This document shows, piece by piece, positions 5,525 to 6,734 of a DNA stretch of 6,734 bases. The notes under the pieces are model-generated. The model did not search any database. It was not told the origin of the DNA and saw nothing but the letters and a program-made list of their open reading frames with translations. A program made the position numbers and the translations under genes. Source of the stretch: Candidatus Woesearchaeota archaeon (lineage in GTDB: Archaea > Nanobdellota > Nanobdellia > Woesearchaeales > UBA11576). The DNA lies in NCBI GenBank assembly GCA_030591125.1, contig JAUVBP010000067.1, forward strand, positions 1-6,734, in the 5' to 3' direction. Positions within the stretch are counted from its first letter, which is position 1; every line of letters begins with the position of its first letter.

Positions 5525-5532
5525 TATATAAA
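5525..5532 (-). promoter_or_regulatory. TATA box of the propeller gene
   Basis: The minus strand reads TTTATATA. The usual spacing puts the start of transcription near 5502, giving a leader of about 22 bases before the ATG at 5480. This gene therefore differs from the leaderless neighbours. Confidence 0.6.
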
Positions 5533-5550
5533 TAGTTTAAGAGATAGCTC

Positions 5551-5563
5551 AAAAAGAAAGAAA
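5551..5563 (-). terminator. Pyrimidine-tract terminator after purB
   Basis: The minus strand reads CTTTCTTTCTTTTT starting about 37 bases after the purB stop. It is preceded by a short palindrome, AGGCTAAGCCT. A T-rich tract in this position fits archaeal transcript termination and separates purB from the next gene's promoter. Confidence 0.5.
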
Positions 5564-5600
5564 GCAGGCTTAGCCTACAACATAAATAAAGGAGATATCC

Positions 5601-6734
5601 TCAGAACATATTCTTCCCATGACACGAATCATACACTGCCTTGATTATCCTCTTGCTCTCACCCACATAACTGAAAGGGTCGGTGATCCTCTCAAGGGTC
5701 TTCTCTCCGAGCTTACCTAAGACTGTCTCGTCCTCCATACACAGCTCCAGGAACTGCCGTTTCTCTTCATATGCCTGAGTGGCCAACCTGGCAGTAAGGT
5801 CATGTGCGTCTTCCCGGGTCATTGGCTGTTCAGTCCTGCGCCCATCTGTCAGGTAGGTCATCACCTGCTGCGCTGTCGTGACTCCATAAGTCCTCTCTAC
5901 CCTTTCCCGGCTCCGCTCTTCATCAAGCTGGAGCTTGTGCACCACACCAGCCATCCTCCTGACCGTATGGTCACTGAACTTGAACACACCATCAAGGACT
6001 ATCCTATCTGATGCTGAAGCGCGGAGGTCTCTTGCATAATCGAATGTGATGGTATCCGCAATAGTGGTCAACGCTCCTTTCATATACGCAAAGCAGGACA
6101 CTGCCTGCTCTTCTGCAGTAGGGTTACCGCCCTTTGCGTCCTTGTGTGGCATCGCTGAGCTTCCTTTCTTTCCGAGAGGGAAAGTAAACAGCCTGACGTC
6201 ATCACTCCTTGCCCATCTTATATAATTAGCAAGCCCTGCGATAGTCCCTATTGTCCTGGTGACTGCCGCTACGACATCAAACATATACTCTCTGCCAGCT
6301 ATCTGTGCAGGTGCAATCATGTTGCCTATGCCTAGACGTCGGCAATACTCCTCCTGAAGTTCCATGCCGTCGATGCCTAATGCGACAGCAGAATGGTGAT
6401 TGCCTGTCGCATCTGCCCATTTTCCGACGATAGAATTCTCATGCGCATAGACCAGCCTGCTGATATCAGAGTTGAGCATCTCTGCATAGAATGCGAATGG
6501 TCTTCCTGCAACAGTAGGTAATGCATCATACCAATGTGAAGTGTCCTGGTGAGGCACATCGTACCAGTCATGCCTTGCTCTCTCAATCACGATGTCCCTG
6601 AGGTTCTCTACAGAATCAACAATGACCTCAAGCGACTTCTTGAGCTGCAGTGCCTTCGCAGGCTCTGTCGTATCCGCACTGGTCTTTGCCTTATTGATAT
6701 GCGTTCCCGCTGAAGCGCTGACTTGTTCACCAAG
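5601..6734 (-). CDS. purB: Adenylosuccinate lyase, C-terminal part (5' truncated by window edge)
   Basis: Cytoplasmic lyase of the fumarase/aspartase fold. It releases fumarate from SAICAR to give AICAR and from adenylosuccinate to give AMP, two steps of purine synthesis. The frame is open to the right edge, and 377 residues are visible. Residues 1-30 include THINKAKTSADTTEPAKAL, the equivalent of the family's H.G.TSSD region. DTSHWYDALPTVAGR (64-78) matches the TH.Q.A.PTT block. The signature loop GSSAMPHKDAKGGNP at 191-205 holds the catalytic serine; compared with the usual GSSxMPxKxNP it has extra residues (DAKGG) before NP, a form I recall in one PurB branch. DLRASASDRIVLDG follows and matches the RDLR-S--R block. 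The product ends in HGKNMF. A GTG at 6590 is internal to the open frame and not the start. Other lyases of the fold are less likely. Confidence 0.9.
   Translation of the reverse strand, partial: LGEQVSASAGTHINKAKTSADTTEPAKALQLKKSLEVIVDSVENLRDIVIERARHDWYDVPHQDTSHWYDALPTVAGRPFAFYAEMLNSDISRLVYAHENSIVGKWADATGNHHSAVALGIDGMELQEEYCRRLGIGNMIAPAQIAGREYMFDVVAAVTRTIGTIAGLANYIRWARSDDVRLFTFPLGKKGSSAMPHKDAKGGNPTAEEQAVSCFAYMKGALTTIADTITFDYARDLRASASDRIVLDGVFKFSDHTVRRMAGVVHKLQLDEERSRERVERTYGVTTAQQVMTYLTDGRRTEQPMTREDAHDLTARLATQAYEEKRQFLELCMEDETVLGKLGEKTLERITDPFSYVGESKRIIKAVYDSCHGKNMF

Noticed and set aside
4029..5552. Longer propeller protein starting at TTG 5552
   Set aside because: A clear TATA box at 5525-5532 would lie inside the gene, and the extra 24 residues begin with a weak TTG codon.
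5601..6590. Start of adenylosuccinate lyase at GTG 6590
   Set aside because: The frame stays open to the window edge and the added 48 residues contain the conserved TSADTTEPAKAL block.

Overview
The window looks archaeal, and plausibly comes from a small-genome lineage such as a DPANN group, although the exact lineage cannot be fixed from this sequence. Four lines of evidence support this. The left edge carries the C-terminal part of a Hel308/Hjm helicase, an archaeal repair family. Promoters have archaeal TATA boxes. Three genes (VOC, Fic, LysM) have a TATTTATA-like box centred 26-27 bases before the ATG, which predicts leaderless mRNAs. T-rich tracts follow genes in place of bacterial hairpin terminators.

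Layout. 1-1191 (+): 3' part of hel308. 1256-1735 (+): small lipoprotein with a strong Shine-Dalgarno site. 1830-2189 (-): VOC/glyoxalase-fold protein. 2346-3227 (+): complete class II Fic protein, divergent from the VOC gene and sharing a 156-base promoter region with it. 3380-3808 (-): exported cysteine-rich LysM protein. 4029-5480 (-): unrecognised protein with a probable beta-propeller C-terminal half. 5601-6734 (-): adenylosuccinate lyase (purB), 5' end outside the window. The flanks (hel308, purB, propeller gene) look like core genome with moderate GC. The middle, about 1.2-4.0 kb, is more AT-rich, has genes in mixed orientations and looks accessory.

The main unexplained signal is a family of intergenic repeats sharing the core ACTTACCGTCC. 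Copies lie just after hel308 (1194-1230, +), between the lipoprotein and VOC genes (1786-1829, reverse orientation) and after fic (3291-3353, +). Each copy sits 3' of a gene and points the same way as that gene. A fourth, much weaker resemblance lies at 3981-4030, next to the 3' end of the propeller gene. The copies split the accessory region into cassette-like blocks. They do not fit a classical integron attC, a tRNA or a full 5S rRNA, so they are either a recombination/mobile-element trace or a 3'-UTR RNA element.

No metabolic pathway links these genes. The middle block could serve envelope interaction (lipoprotein, LysM) and regulation or defence (Fic), but that is inference from gene content only.
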